Of a stretch of 38,571 nt of DNA, positions 26,260 to 34,360 are shown in pieces. The number at the start of each line of letters is the position of its first letter. The stretch's first letter is position 1. The translations under genes and the position numbers were made by a program. A model generated the notes under the pieces. The model saw nothing but the letters and a program-made list of their open reading frames with translations. It ran no database searches and was not told where the DNA came from. Where the stretch lies: contig JAIPFM010000024.1 of assembly GCA_021736645.1 (NCBI GenBank), forward strand, positions 1 through 38,571, given 5' to 3'. Source of the stretch: Phycisphaerae bacterium (GTDB lineage: Bacteria > Planctomycetota > Phycisphaerae > Sedimentisphaerales > Anaerobacaceae).

Positions 26260-26720
26260 AGATAGCAGTAGGGAGCGATCACAGAGGCTATGAGGCCAAG
26301 GAAATTGTGAAGTCCATAGTCACTCAGATGGGGCACGAGTTTGTTGATATGGGCACCACGGATAATCACCCGATGGATTATCCGGATATTGCCTATGGCG
26401 TGTCCATTGCCGTGTCCAACAAAGAGGTGGATCGCGGTATCTTGATTTGCTCCACGGGCATCGGCATGTGTATTGCGGCCAACAAGATCCAGGGGGTGCG
26501 TGCAGCCCTTTGCCATGACGAATTCACGGCAGGGGTGTCCAGGGTGCACAACGACTCCAATATCCTGTGCTTCGGTGCGGATCAGAGTGGCGAAGTGATG
26601 CTCCGAAAGATGGTGGAGACCTGGCTCACCAGCGAGTTCAGTGCAGGCCGTCACGAACGTCGCGTGGCCAAGATTCAAGCCATGGAAAGAGGCTGTGATC
26701 CGCGGGAGTTAAAGGCCTAG
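26256..26720 (+). CDS. rpiB: Ribose-5-phosphate isomerase B
   Basis: 154 residues, the usual RpiB length. It interconverts ribose 5-phosphate and ribulose 5-phosphate in the pentose phosphate pathway. Landmarks: VGSDHRGYEAK (Asp8, His9), the catalytic Cys65 in LICSTGIGMCIAANK, the HNDSN segment and a C-terminal RHERRV phosphate-binding stretch. Its ATG overlaps the stop of the TsaC-YwlE fusion (ATGA), so the two are one transcriptional unit. Its last 12 bases overlap the end of the convergent acyltransferase gene. Confidence 0.96.
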   Translation: MKIAVGSDHRGYEAKEIVKSIVTQMGHEFVDMGTTDNHPMDYPDIAYGVSIAVSNKEVDRGILICSTGIGMCIAANKIQGVRAALCHDEFTAGVSRVHNDSNILCFGADQSGEVMLRKMVETWLTSEFSAGRHERRVAKIQAMERGCDPRELKA

Positions 26721-27374
26721 GACTTCCTCACATTCGCGATCCAGGTTTCGAAGGCAGTCTTCCAGACCCTGTCTGATCACCTCGATCTCTTTCTTGGTGC
26801 TTTCCAGAGGCACCTTGATAGGCTCCCCGAATGCGAGATGCACCCTGCTGAACGGCAGGGGGATGATAAAGCGATCCCAGCTCTTGAGCGTAATCTTGTG
26901 TGACGCGTTGTACGTGGTGGGCAGGATGGTGGCGTCTGAGTACTGGGCCAGCTTGATAATACCGACCTGGGCACGGAATGCCGGGCCGCGCGGGCCATCC
27001 GGTGTCAATGCCAGATTGTAATCGTCTGCCAGGAGACTCGACAGGTCGTGCAGTGCCTTGAGTCCGCCACGGCTGCTGGAGCCTCTGATGCAGGTCTGAC
27101 CCAATCGCTTGACCAGGGCTTCCCCATAATCCCCGTCTTTGCTTTTGCTGATGAGAATGGCAGATTTGACGGAGGGGATCGTGCGCGTGTAGTAGTAGAT
27201 CGGGTACAGCATTCTTCCGTGCCAGAAGGCAAAGATGTTCTTGCCGTCGATCACATGTCCCTCAACCGCCTCCAGGTGAGAAAGGCTCAGGCGACATGTT
27301 CTGTAAATGAGTTCCAGAAATCCATGGATACACAGTGCAAAGATCCTGGTGGCTAGCTGATGTTTATTGATCAT
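26709..27374 (-). CDS. DUF374 lysophospholipid acyltransferase-family protein
   Basis: 221 residues from the ATG at 27374, which begins the conserved part (MINKHQLATRIFAL); the open frame runs further upstream through the accA end but those residues are not family-like. Characteristic DUF374 motifs are IFAFWHGRMLYPIY, SKSKDGDYGEALVKRLG, RGSSSRGG and LTPDGPRGP. This family is related to LpxL/PlsC acyltransferases and is thought to acylate lipid A or another lipid at the inner membrane. It lies 23 bp after accA on the same strand, so fatty acid supply and lipid assembly are probably co-expressed. No strong ribosome-binding site. Confidence 0.88.
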   Translation of the reverse strand: MINKHQLATRIFALCIHGFLELIYRTCRLSLSHLEAVEGHVIDGKNIFAFWHGRMLYPIYYYTRTIPSVKSAILISKSKDGDYGEALVKRLGQTCIRGSSSRGGLKALHDLSSLLADDYNLALTPDGPRGPAFRAQVGIIKLAQYSDATILPTTYNASHKITLKSWDRFIIPLPFSRVHLAFGEPIKVPLESTKKEIEVIRQGLEDCLRNLDRECEEVLGL

Positions 27375-27397
27375 GAATGGGTGACCGGGAAATTGAC

Positions 27398-28471
27398 TCA
27401 CACCTTGACAGAGGGGTGCTCGGTTTTGGACGGCTTGGTGTTTTCCGCAATGTTGAATCCGATCTTGGCCGGAAGCTGTGCGGAGGCCTGTTGCGTAAAT
27501 CTCGTCCCCAGAGATCGCCATTTCTGGTAGCGCGCACTCAGCAGTTTTTGTGTGTCTGTGCGGCGGAGCTCGGCGAGTGTTCTGGCAATGTAGCGCTCCA
27601 CATTATAGACCGTGTCATGGATGTTGCGATGCGCGCCGCCAACCGGTTCCTGAATGACAGTGTCCACGAGGCCCAGTTTGTGCAGGTCACCGCTGGTGAG
27701 CTTCAGGGCCTTGGCCGCGTCTGAGGCCTTGGATCCGTCGCGCCAGAGGATACCGGCGCAGCCTTCCGGTGTGATGACCGAGTAGTACGCGTATTCCAGC
27801 ATGGCCATGCGATCTCCCACGCCAATCCCCAGGGCCCCGCCGGACCCGCCTTCACCAATACAGATGCAGACGATCGGCACCTTCAGCCGAGACATCTCCG
27901 CGAGATTCACGGCAATGGCCTGGGCAACACCGCGTTCTTCACCCTCCACACCGGGATAGGCCCCGGGCGTGTCAATGAACGTGACAATCGGCAGACCAAA
28001 CTTTTCAGCAAAACGCATTTTGGCCAGGGCCTTGCGATACCCTTCTGGCTTGGGGCTGCCAAAGTTGCACGCGATTTTTTCCTTGGTGGTGCGACCTTTA
28101 CTCTGACCGATCACCAACACCTTGTTGCGTGCGATCTGACCAAACCCTGTAATCAGGGCCTTGTCGTCTCCAAAATTTCGATCGCCGTGGAGTTCTCTGA
28201 AGTCCTTGACCATGAGGTCCAGGTAATCGCCCAGCAGGGGACGCTTGGGATGTCGTGCCACCTGCACGGTTTGCCAGGCTGACAATTGACCGTACACGTG
28301 CTTGAGTTCCGCCACACGCTCGCGCTGCAGGGCCCGGATTTCAGGGGAATAGTCAATCCCCTTGATGGAGCAGAGATGTTTTAGCTCATCGATCTGCTGA
28401 TCCAGGTCAGCGACCTTTTCTTCAAACTCCAGGTACCCACCCAGACCAGCAGTTTTATTTTTTTTACCCAT
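27398..28471 (-). CDS. accA: Acetyl-CoA carboxylase carboxyltransferase subunit alpha
   Basis: 357 residues from the ATG at 28471, which has GGTGAG 7 nt upstream; a GTG at 28483 is the other possible start. It forms the carboxyltransferase with AccD, moving CO2 from carboxybiotin to acetyl-CoA. Landmarks: LGGYLEFEEKVADLD, FRELHGDR, FGSPKPEGYRKAL, FIDTPGAYPGVEGEERG, IGEGGSGGALGIGVGD and VITPEGCAGILWRD. A C-terminal tail of about 45 residues (from ARTLAELRR on) is longer than in short AccA forms. First gene of accA-DUF374. accD is not in the window. Confidence 0.96.
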   Translation of the reverse strand: MGKKNKTAGLGGYLEFEEKVADLDQQIDELKHLCSIKGIDYSPEIRALQRERVAELKHVYGQLSAWQTVQVARHPKRPLLGDYLDLMVKDFRELHGDRNFGDDKALITGFGQIARNKVLVIGQSKGRTTKEKIACNFGSPKPEGYRKALAKMRFAEKFGLPIVTFIDTPGAYPGVEGEERGVAQAIAVNLAEMSRLKVPIVCICIGEGGSGGALGIGVGDRMAMLEYAYYSVITPEGCAGILWRDGSKASDAAKALKLTSGDLHKLGLVDTVIQEPVGGAHRNIHDTVYNVERYIARTLAELRRTDTQKLLSARYQKWRSLGTRFTQQASAQLPAKIGFNIAENTKPSKTEHPSVKV

Positions 28472-28642
28472 AGGTTCACTCACCAGCGTGCATCACAAAC
28501 ACCGCATACCTGCAGTGTCCTGACCCGCCGTTATAAAAAAAGCCCGCCACAAAGTAGCTGGCCATACTGTTTAAACATTACATAAGTCATTATACAAAAT
28601 ACAATACTAGCACTTTTGGTGATTCAATTCAAAGAAAAAAAA

Positions 28643-28671
28643 TTGACAGATGCCTGGGCCGCCAGTACCTT
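28643..28671 (+). promoter_or_regulatory. Possible tyrA-purL-purQ promoter
   Basis: A perfect TTGACA (28643-28648), 17 nt, then TACCTT (3 of 6). The predicted start near 28678 leaves a 33-nt leader. The -10 is weak; TATAAA at 28694 is an alternative that would make a very short leader. Confidence 0.38.
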
Positions 28672-28710
28672 TAAGCCAAAAATAATCCAAAACTATAAAC
28701 TCGTAAGAAA

Positions 28711-29589
28711 TTGAAAACAAAAGGGTTACAAAAAATAGCGGTCGTTGGACTGGGCTTATTGGGCGGGTCAGTCTCTCTGGCATTACTGCGATGCCTGCCT
28801 GAGGTTGCAGTGGTGGGGTATGCGCATCGCCGCAAAACCAGGGAAAAGGCGAGAGCGCTGGGCAGCGGTTTTGAAGTCGCTGACAGCCTTGAGCAGGCCG
28901 TGTCCAGTGCGGATTTGGTGCTTCTGGCCTCGCCGGTATGCACGTTTGAGGCTATTTTCAAGGACATGGCGTCCCATCTTCCTGATCAATGCATTGTCAC
29001 GGATGTGGGATCCACCAAGGTCCAGATACATCAATGGGCTGCTGCCTACCTCCCGAAGGGCGTGATTTATGTGGGCTCGCATCCCATGGCCGGGTCTGAA
29101 CAGAGTGGTTTGGAGTATGCCAGGGACGATTTGTTTGAACGTGCCCTGTGTCTGGTGACCTGTCGAAAAAACACCCCTGATTGGGCTGTGGAGACTGTTT
29201 CACGGCTGTGGAAGACATTGGGCTGCCGTGTGAAATGCCTGTTGCCGGACCAGCATGATCGTATTGTGGCCAGAATCAGCCATGTGCCTCATGTGATGGC
29301 GGCCTCATTGATGAATGCCTCACACCCGGATGACTTGTTTTACACGGGCAAGGGATTTGTGGACACGTCTCGTGTGGCGTCAGGGCCCGAAGAGGTGTGG
29401 ACTGATATATTATTAACCAATGCCCAACATGTGTCCAGGGGCATTGACAAGACCATAGCTGAGCTGACCAAGCTGAAAGCGGCCATTCAAACCGGGCGTC
29501 GCAGCCGGGTCATGCAATTACTCAACCAGGCCCGGGAAAAACGGGCCAAGATGATCCAAGACAAGATCAGCAGGAAGGAACTGTACTAG
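28711..29589 (+). CDS. tyrA: Prephenate dehydrogenase (TyrA family)
   Basis: 292 residues. Converts prephenate (or arogenate) to the tyrosine precursor with NAD(P)+. The N-terminal Rossmann motif is VVGLGLLGGSVSLAL; then VLLASPV, VTDVGSTK, GSHPMAGSEQSG, a pattern conserved in TyrA, and a helical C-terminal half (HVPHVMAASLM, GFVDTSRVASGPEEVW). No separate chorismate mutase or ACT domain is fused. The start is TTG at 28711: a stop lies in frame at 28696-28698, and no ATG fits before the Rossmann motif. The ribosome-binding site is weak. Its TAG stop shares a base with the purL GTG, so translation is coupled. Confidence 0.93.
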   Translation: MKTKGLQKIAVVGLGLLGGSVSLALLRCLPEVAVVGYAHRRKTREKARALGSGFEVADSLEQAVSSADLVLLASPVCTFEAIFKDMASHLPDQCIVTDVGSTKVQIHQWAAAYLPKGVIYVGSHPMAGSEQSGLEYARDDLFERALCLVTCRKNTPDWAVETVSRLWKTLGCRVKCLLPDQHDRIVARISHVPHVMAASLMNASHPDDLFYTGKGFVDTSRVASGPEEVWTDILLTNAQHVSRGIDKTIAELTKLKAAIQTGRRSRVMQLLNQAREKRAKMIQDKISRKELY

Positions 29590-32465
29590 TGAAACCATGG
29601 CGATTTGAAGTATTCAGCAAACCTGGATTTCCAGATGTGCACGGCAATAAGGTGTTGGAGGATATCAGGGCATTGGGCATTGACCTTGTCGATGCTGTGA
29701 CCACGGCGCAGGTGTTTCTTGTGGAAGCGCCTGTGGACGACGCGTTTGCTGCACGCATTGCCAATGAGCTTCTGGCAGATCCTGTCTGTGAAGACGTCCA
29801 TACAGGACGCAGGCCCATCACAGAGCCCCAGACCACGATCATTGAAGTGCACCTGAAAAGCGGTGTCACAGATCCCGTGGCCCAGTCCGTGGTGACTGCC
29901 ATTGCGGATATGGGCGCTGAGGCGACTTCCGTTCGCACGGCACGACAATATGTGCTTCAGGGCACACTGGATCAGGCCGTGATCGACGTGATCGCCAAGC
30001 GGGTGCTGTCCAATGACTGCATTGAGGATTGCATTCTGGGCGGCAGTGCGGAACCGCCGTCACCCCACCTCAAGCCCTACGCATTGAGCCTGACCCACTG
30101 GCCGATTCGCGATCTCACGGACGATCAGCTCATGGCCCTGAGTAAAGAGAAGGACCTGTTTCTCACGCTCATCGAGATGCAGACCATTCAAAGGTATTTT
30201 CAGACCCAGGGCCGGGAGCCCACGGATGTCGAACTCGAATCCCTGGCGCAGACCTGGAGTGAACACTGCGTGCACAAGACGCTCAAGAGTTCTGTGGACA
30301 TGACCCATGACGGTGACACCATTCATTATGACAACCTGCTCAAGGAGACCGTGTTCAAGGCCACCCAGGATCTGAACAAGCCCTGGTGTATCTCCGTGTT
30401 TTCTGACAATGCCGGTGTGGTGGAGTTTGACGAGGACACGGCCGTGTGCTTCAAGGTGGAAACGCACAATCATCCCTCCGCCCTGGATCCCTACGGCGGC
30501 GCTGCCACGGGCATTGGCGGGGTGATTCGTGACCCCATGGGCACTGGCATGGGGGCCAAGCCCGTGGCCAACACGGATGTGTTCTGCTTTGGCCTGCCGG
30601 ACAAAAAACTCGAGGAGATTCCCAAGGGGATTTTGCACCCGAAACGCATTATGAAGGGCGTGGTGTCCGGCGTGCGTGACTATGGCAATCGCATGGGCAT
30701 TCCCACGGTCAATGGGGCGGTGTACTTTGACGATCGCTACCTGGGCAATCCTCTGGTGTATTGCGGCAATGTCGGCATCCTTGACAAGAACAAATGCTTC
30801 AAGCACCAGCAGAGCGGCAATCTGATCGTGGTGGTGGGCGGACGCACCGGGCGTGACGGGATTCACGGGGCCACCTTCTCCAGCGGCGAGATGACGCATG
30901 AACACGAATCCGTGTTCTCCCATGCCGTGCAGATCGGCAATGCGATTACCGAAAAGAAAACGCTCGATGTGCTGCTCCAGGCCAATGCCGCCAATCTGTA
31001 CGAATCCATTACAGACTGTGGTGCAGGCGGACTCAGCAGTGCCATTGGTGAGATGGGCGAGGCGTTGGGTGCTGATGTGGACCTGGACAAGGTGCCCTTG
31101 AAATATGCGGGTCTCAGTTACACAGAGATCTGGATCAGTGAAGCGCAGGAACGCATGGTCATTGCAGTCAAGCCGGAGAATCTCAAGGCCGTTCAGGCCA
31201 TTTTTGATGCAGAGGATGTGGAGTCCACTGTGGTGGGAACCTTCACGGATACCAAAAAGCTGATCCTGCGGTATCAGGGCCAGCAGGTGTGTGACCTGGA
31301 CATGGAATTCCTGCACGACGGTGTGCCCAAATACTCCAGGCAGGGCGTGTGGCAGACCCCGGTTCTGACAGAGCCCACACTGGCACCCAAGTCTGACTAC
31401 ACGGACGATCTGAAGGAGATCCTCGGGTCGTACAATGTGGCGAGCAAGGAGTGGGTTATCCGGCAGTACGACCATGAGGTTCAGGGCGGATCCGTGATCA
31501 AGCCCTTGACCGGTGTGGACAACGACGGCCCCAGTGACGCGGCCGTGGTCCGGCCCAAGCTCGATTCGAACCGGGCCGTGGCCATAAGCTGCGGCATGAA
31601 CCCGTGCTATGGTGACATCGATCCCTACTGGATGGCCCTGGCCGGAATTGACGAGGCCATTCGTAATCTCATTTGTGTGGGTGCCAGACCGGATCGCATT
31701 GCTCTGCTGGACAACTTCTGCTGGGGCAATTGTCATAAACCGGAGGTTTTTGGCTCCCTGGTCCGTGCATCCCAGGCGTGTTATGACGGGGCCATGGCGT
31801 TTTCGGCCCCGTTTATCTCAGGCAAGGATTCGCTCAACAATGAATTTGCCTGCGAAGACGGCACCACGATCTGCATTCCTCCCACCCTGTTGATCAGTGC
31901 CATGTCCCTGGTGGATGATGCCAGGCAGTGTGTCACGATGGATGTGAAACAGGCGGGCAATCACATCTTTGTGGTGGGCCTGACGCATGATGAACTGGGC
32001 GGGTCTCATTACTACAAGATCCACCATGAAATCGGGGCCCATGTGCCCAAGGTGGATCTGACACTCGCACCCCGGTTGGCGCGAAAAATGTACGAGGCCA
32101 TTGGCTCAGGTCTGGTGGCCAGTTGCCACGACTGTTCGGAGGGCGGTCTGGCTGTGGCCCTGGCGGAGATGGGATTCGCCGGTGGGCTGGGGCTGGATGT
32201 GAGTCTCACCGGATTGCCTGTGAGCGACGACTGCCAGGCAGTGACATCCCAGTTGTTCAGCGAATCCAATTCGCGATATGTGGTGGAGATTGAACCGGAC
32301 AAGGCCGATCAATTCACACACCTGATGGCCGGGCTGCCCGTGGCGTGTGTGGGGCTCGTCACGCAAGACGCAGTCCTGCATATCACGGATGCCGGCAACC
32401 GCACGGTGGTCAAGGCGGATATGGTGACACTCAAAGAGGCATGGCAAGCACCCTTGCGGTGGTAA
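29589..32465 (+). CDS. purL: Phosphoribosylformylglycinamidine synthase with two fused PurS-like domains (PurS-PurS-PurL)
   Basis: 958 residues, starting GTG at 29589 with GGAAGGA 9 nt upstream. Residues 3-78 and about 84-150 are two successive PurS-like ferredoxin-fold units (WRFEVFSKPGFPDVHG and IIEVHLKSGVTDPVAQ). From about 165 to the end is PurL itself: the WSEHCVHKT catalytic His226, ETHNHPSALDPYGGAATGIGG, GDIDPYWMALAGIDEAIRN and SCHDCSEGGLAVALAEM. PurL uses ATP to turn FGAR to FGAM with ammonia from PurQ, step four of purine synthesis. In most small-PurL bacteria PurS is a separate protein that bridges PurL and PurQ. Here it is built in and doubled, matching the PurS dimer. purQ follows 72 bp later. 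Confidence 0.94.
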   Translation: MKPWRFEVFSKPGFPDVHGNKVLEDIRALGIDLVDAVTTAQVFLVEAPVDDAFAARIANELLADPVCEDVHTGRRPITEPQTTIIEVHLKSGVTDPVAQSVVTAIADMGAEATSVRTARQYVLQGTLDQAVIDVIAKRVLSNDCIEDCILGGSAEPPSPHLKPYALSLTHWPIRDLTDDQLMALSKEKDLFLTLIEMQTIQRYFQTQGREPTDVELESLAQTWSEHCVHKTLKSSVDMTHDGDTIHYDNLLKETVFKATQDLNKPWCISVFSDNAGVVEFDEDTAVCFKVETHNHPSALDPYGGAATGIGGVIRDPMGTGMGAKPVANTDVFCFGLPDKKLEEIPKGILHPKRIMKGVVSGVRDYGNRMGIPTVNGAVYFDDRYLGNPLVYCGNVGILDKNKCFKHQQSGNLIVVVGGRTGRDGIHGATFSSGEMTHEHESVFSHAVQIGNAITEKKTLDVLLQANAANLYESITDCGAGGLSSAIGEMGEALGADVDLDKVPLKYAGLSYTEIWISEAQERMVIAVKPENLKAVQAIFDAEDVESTVVGTFTDTKKLILRYQGQQVCDLDMEFLHDGVPKYSRQGVWQTPVLTEPTLAPKSDYTDDLKEILGSYNVASKEWVIRQYDHEVQGGSVIKPLTGVDNDGPSDAAVVRPKLDSNRAVAISCGMNPCYGDIDPYWMALAGIDEAIRNLICVGARPDRIALLDNFCWGNCHKPEVFGSLVRASQACYDGAMAFSAPFISGKDSLNNEFACEDGTTICIPPTLLISAMSLVDDARQCVTMDVKQAGNHIFVVGLTHDELGGSHYYKIHHEIGAHVPKVDLTLAPRLARKMYEAIGSGLVASCHDCSEGGLAVALAEMGFAGGLGLDVSLTGLPVSDDCQAVTSQLFSESNSRYVVEIEPDKADQFTHLMAGLPVACVGLVTQDAVLHITDAGNRTVVKADMVTLKEAWQAPLRW

Positions 32466-32537
32466 TTCAAACTCACAACCTTGAACTGGCTCGAACGAGG
32501 GTTCAACTCGGTTGGGTATTACAAAAAGGCATGATTT

Positions 32538-33317
32538 ATGGCACAACCTAAAGCGATTGTTTTAAGAGCAGCCGGCATTAACTGTGACAACGAAACAAGT
32601 CACGCGCTGGATCTGGCAGGGGCCCAGGTGGATCGGGTTCACATCAATCAACTGATTGGACAGCCGTCCATGCTGGATCAATACCAGATCCTCGTGTTTC
32701 CCGGCGGATTCAGTTATGGTGACGATGTGTCGGCTGGCAAAATTCTGGCCAACCAGGTGATTCACCACCTGCATGACACCATCCGGGCATTCCTGGACAG
32801 AGGCAACCTGGTGCTGGGCATCTGTAACGGCTTCCAGGTCCTGGTCAAGACGGGTATTCTACCGGGCTTCGACACCCGACAGAGCCATGTGACCATTACG
32901 TATAATGACAGTGACAAATTTGAAGATCGCTGGGTGTATCTCAAGCCGCAATCCGATCACTGTGTCTTCCTTGAACCGGGGCGCACTCTGTACTTGCCTG
33001 TGGCACATGGCGAGGGCAAGGTGGTGCCCACAGATGACGCCGTATTGACACGACTGCAATCTGACCACCTCGTCGCTTTCAGCTATGTGGACAAGGATGG
33101 CGAACCCGGTCCGTACCCGATCAATCCCAATGGCTCAGTCCTGGGGATCGCCGGACTGACCGATTCGACCGGGCGCGTGCTTGGCCTGATGCCGCATCCT
33201 GAGCGCCATATTCATGCCACACACCACCCGCACTGGACCCGCGGCGCAGGTCCGTCAGAGTGTGACGGCATGACGATCTTCAACAATGCAGTGACCTATG
33301 TGAAGGGGCATCTGTAG
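32538..33317 (+). CDS. purQ: Phosphoribosylformylglycinamidine synthase glutaminase subunit
   Basis: 259 residues, a class I glutamine amidotransferase slightly longer than typical PurQ (about 230). It releases ammonia from glutamine for PurL. Triad: nucleophile Cys96 in LGICNGFQ, His220 and Glu222 in PHPERH. N-terminal RAAGINCDNET and FPGGFSYGDDVSAGK are diagnostic. The ATG at 32538 has AAGG 8 nt upstream. Last gene of tyrA-purL-purQ; no terminator is seen before the next promoter. Confidence 0.96.
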   Translation: MAQPKAIVLRAAGINCDNETSHALDLAGAQVDRVHINQLIGQPSMLDQYQILVFPGGFSYGDDVSAGKILANQVIHHLHDTIRAFLDRGNLVLGICNGFQVLVKTGILPGFDTRQSHVTITYNDSDKFEDRWVYLKPQSDHCVFLEPGRTLYLPVAHGEGKVVPTDDAVLTRLQSDHLVAFSYVDKDGEPGPYPINPNGSVLGIAGLTDSTGRVLGLMPHPERHIHATHHPHWTRGAGPSECDGMTIFNNAVTYVKGHL

Positions 33318-33342
33318 GGTTACAATTGTTTCAAGTTTCTAC

Positions 33343-33370
33343 TTGACGATATTGAGGTCTTGCCTTTAAC
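33343..33370 (+). promoter_or_regulatory. Possible promoter for the OmpA-type lipoprotein
   Basis: TTGACG, 16 nt, TTTAAC, with a start near 33377. Nearby GTTTCAAG (33329) and CTTGAAAC (33381) are inverted repeats 44 bp apart that bracket it and could be a regulator site. Confidence 0.4.
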
Positions 33371-33487
33371 ATATCGATGCTTGAAACGGGAGGGTGAACT
33401 AGCTTTAACTATTTTAAAAATAACGTGTTGGGGACTTTTGCGGGCTGTATTGGATATGGCTTGGCGCGTCATGAAAGGATTGAAGCA

Positions 33488-34264
33488 ATGCGAACGGCAA
33501 GATTATTGGGTTTGACTGGCCTCTTTATGTGTATGCTTACGTTGAGTGGGTGTGGTTCACAGGTGGCTGATTTGCGGATACAAAATGATCTCCAACAGAA
33601 GCGAATTGGGGAACTGACCAGCGAACTAGATGCAAAGACGATTGAACTGGAACAGCTTAAAAGACAATTGACCTCAGCCTCGGGCACGAGATCTGCGGAG
33701 ATGGAAGTCCTGCAATCAGAGATCGCTGCGCTGCGGGAAGACATTGAACTCAAGAAACAACTAATCGCTTCCATGCAGGCACAGTTGCTCACCACAGGCG
33801 CGCAGTTGCCTGTGGAGTTGACCACCAAGCTCGAAGAACTGGCCAACAAATATGACATGATCAGTTACGACAATGAACGGGGTGTGCTTAAATTTGAAAG
33901 CGACCTGACGTTTGAACCAGGGAGTGACCAGGTCAAGGGGTCTGCGGTGACAGCCGTGAAGTCTTTGTGTACGGTGCTGAATTCAGAAGAGGCAACGGGC
34001 TTTGATGTGATTGTGGCAGGTCATACGGACGACATGCCGGTATCCAAACCCGAGACCCGTCTCAAGCATCCCACCAACTGGCATCTCTCTGCACATCGTG
34101 GCATCTCCGTGCTTGACTTGATGATTGCCGATGGTGTGGTTCCCAATCGTTTGAGTGTCAGAGGCTTTGGCGAGTATCGGCCCTTGGAGCCCAATAAGCC
34201 CGACAAAAAGGGCAACGCCAAGAATCGTCGCGTTGAGATATTTATTGTGGCCAAGGGGATGTAG
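33488..34264 (+). CDS. OmpA-domain (Pal-like) lipoprotein
   Basis: 258 residues from the ATG at 33488, with AAAGGA 8 nt upstream; it gives a lipoprotein signal peptide ending in LSGC (lipidated Cys22). Residues about 26-105 form a coiled coil rich in heptads (RIGELTSELDAKTIELEQL, MEVLQSEIAALREDIELKK). The OmpA C-terminal peptidoglycan-binding domain is about 140-258 (LTFEPGSDQVKG, VAGHTDDMPV, NWHLSAHRG, SVRGFGEYRPL, NRRVEIFI). It probably tethers the outer membrane to the cell wall. It forms its own unit ended by a strong terminator. Confidence 0.92.
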   Translation: MRTARLLGLTGLFMCMLTLSGCGSQVADLRIQNDLQQKRIGELTSELDAKTIELEQLKRQLTSASGTRSAEMEVLQSEIAALREDIELKKQLIASMQAQLLTTGAQLPVELTTKLEELANKYDMISYDNERGVLKFESDLTFEPGSDQVKGSAVTAVKSLCTVLNSEEATGFDVIVAGHTDDMPVSKPETRLKHPTNWHLSAHRGISVLDLMIADGVVPNRLSVRGFGEYRPLEPNKPDKKGNAKNRRVEIFIVAKGM

Positions 34265-34299
34265 CCTCTTTGTCGTAGCACCCTTAGAAACGAATACTT

Positions 34300-34348
34300 C
34301 GGGCTATTCCCGCATGAGTCAGGGACTTATCGGAATAGCCCGTTTTTT
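34300..34348 (+). terminator. Terminator after the OmpA-type gene
   Basis: A perfect 11-bp stem (CGGGCTATTCC with GGAATAGCCCG), a 21-nt loop and six T residues. It ends only 12 bp before the avtA start, so the avtA promoter must overlap it or lie upstream. Confidence 0.9.
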
Positions 34349-34360
34349 ATTGGAACCTTC

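Noticed and set aside
30060..31736. 558-residue open frame antisense to purL
   Set aside because: It lies wholly opposite a certain gene, has a composition rich in His/Gly as antisense shadows do, and has no recognisable domain or ribosome-binding site.
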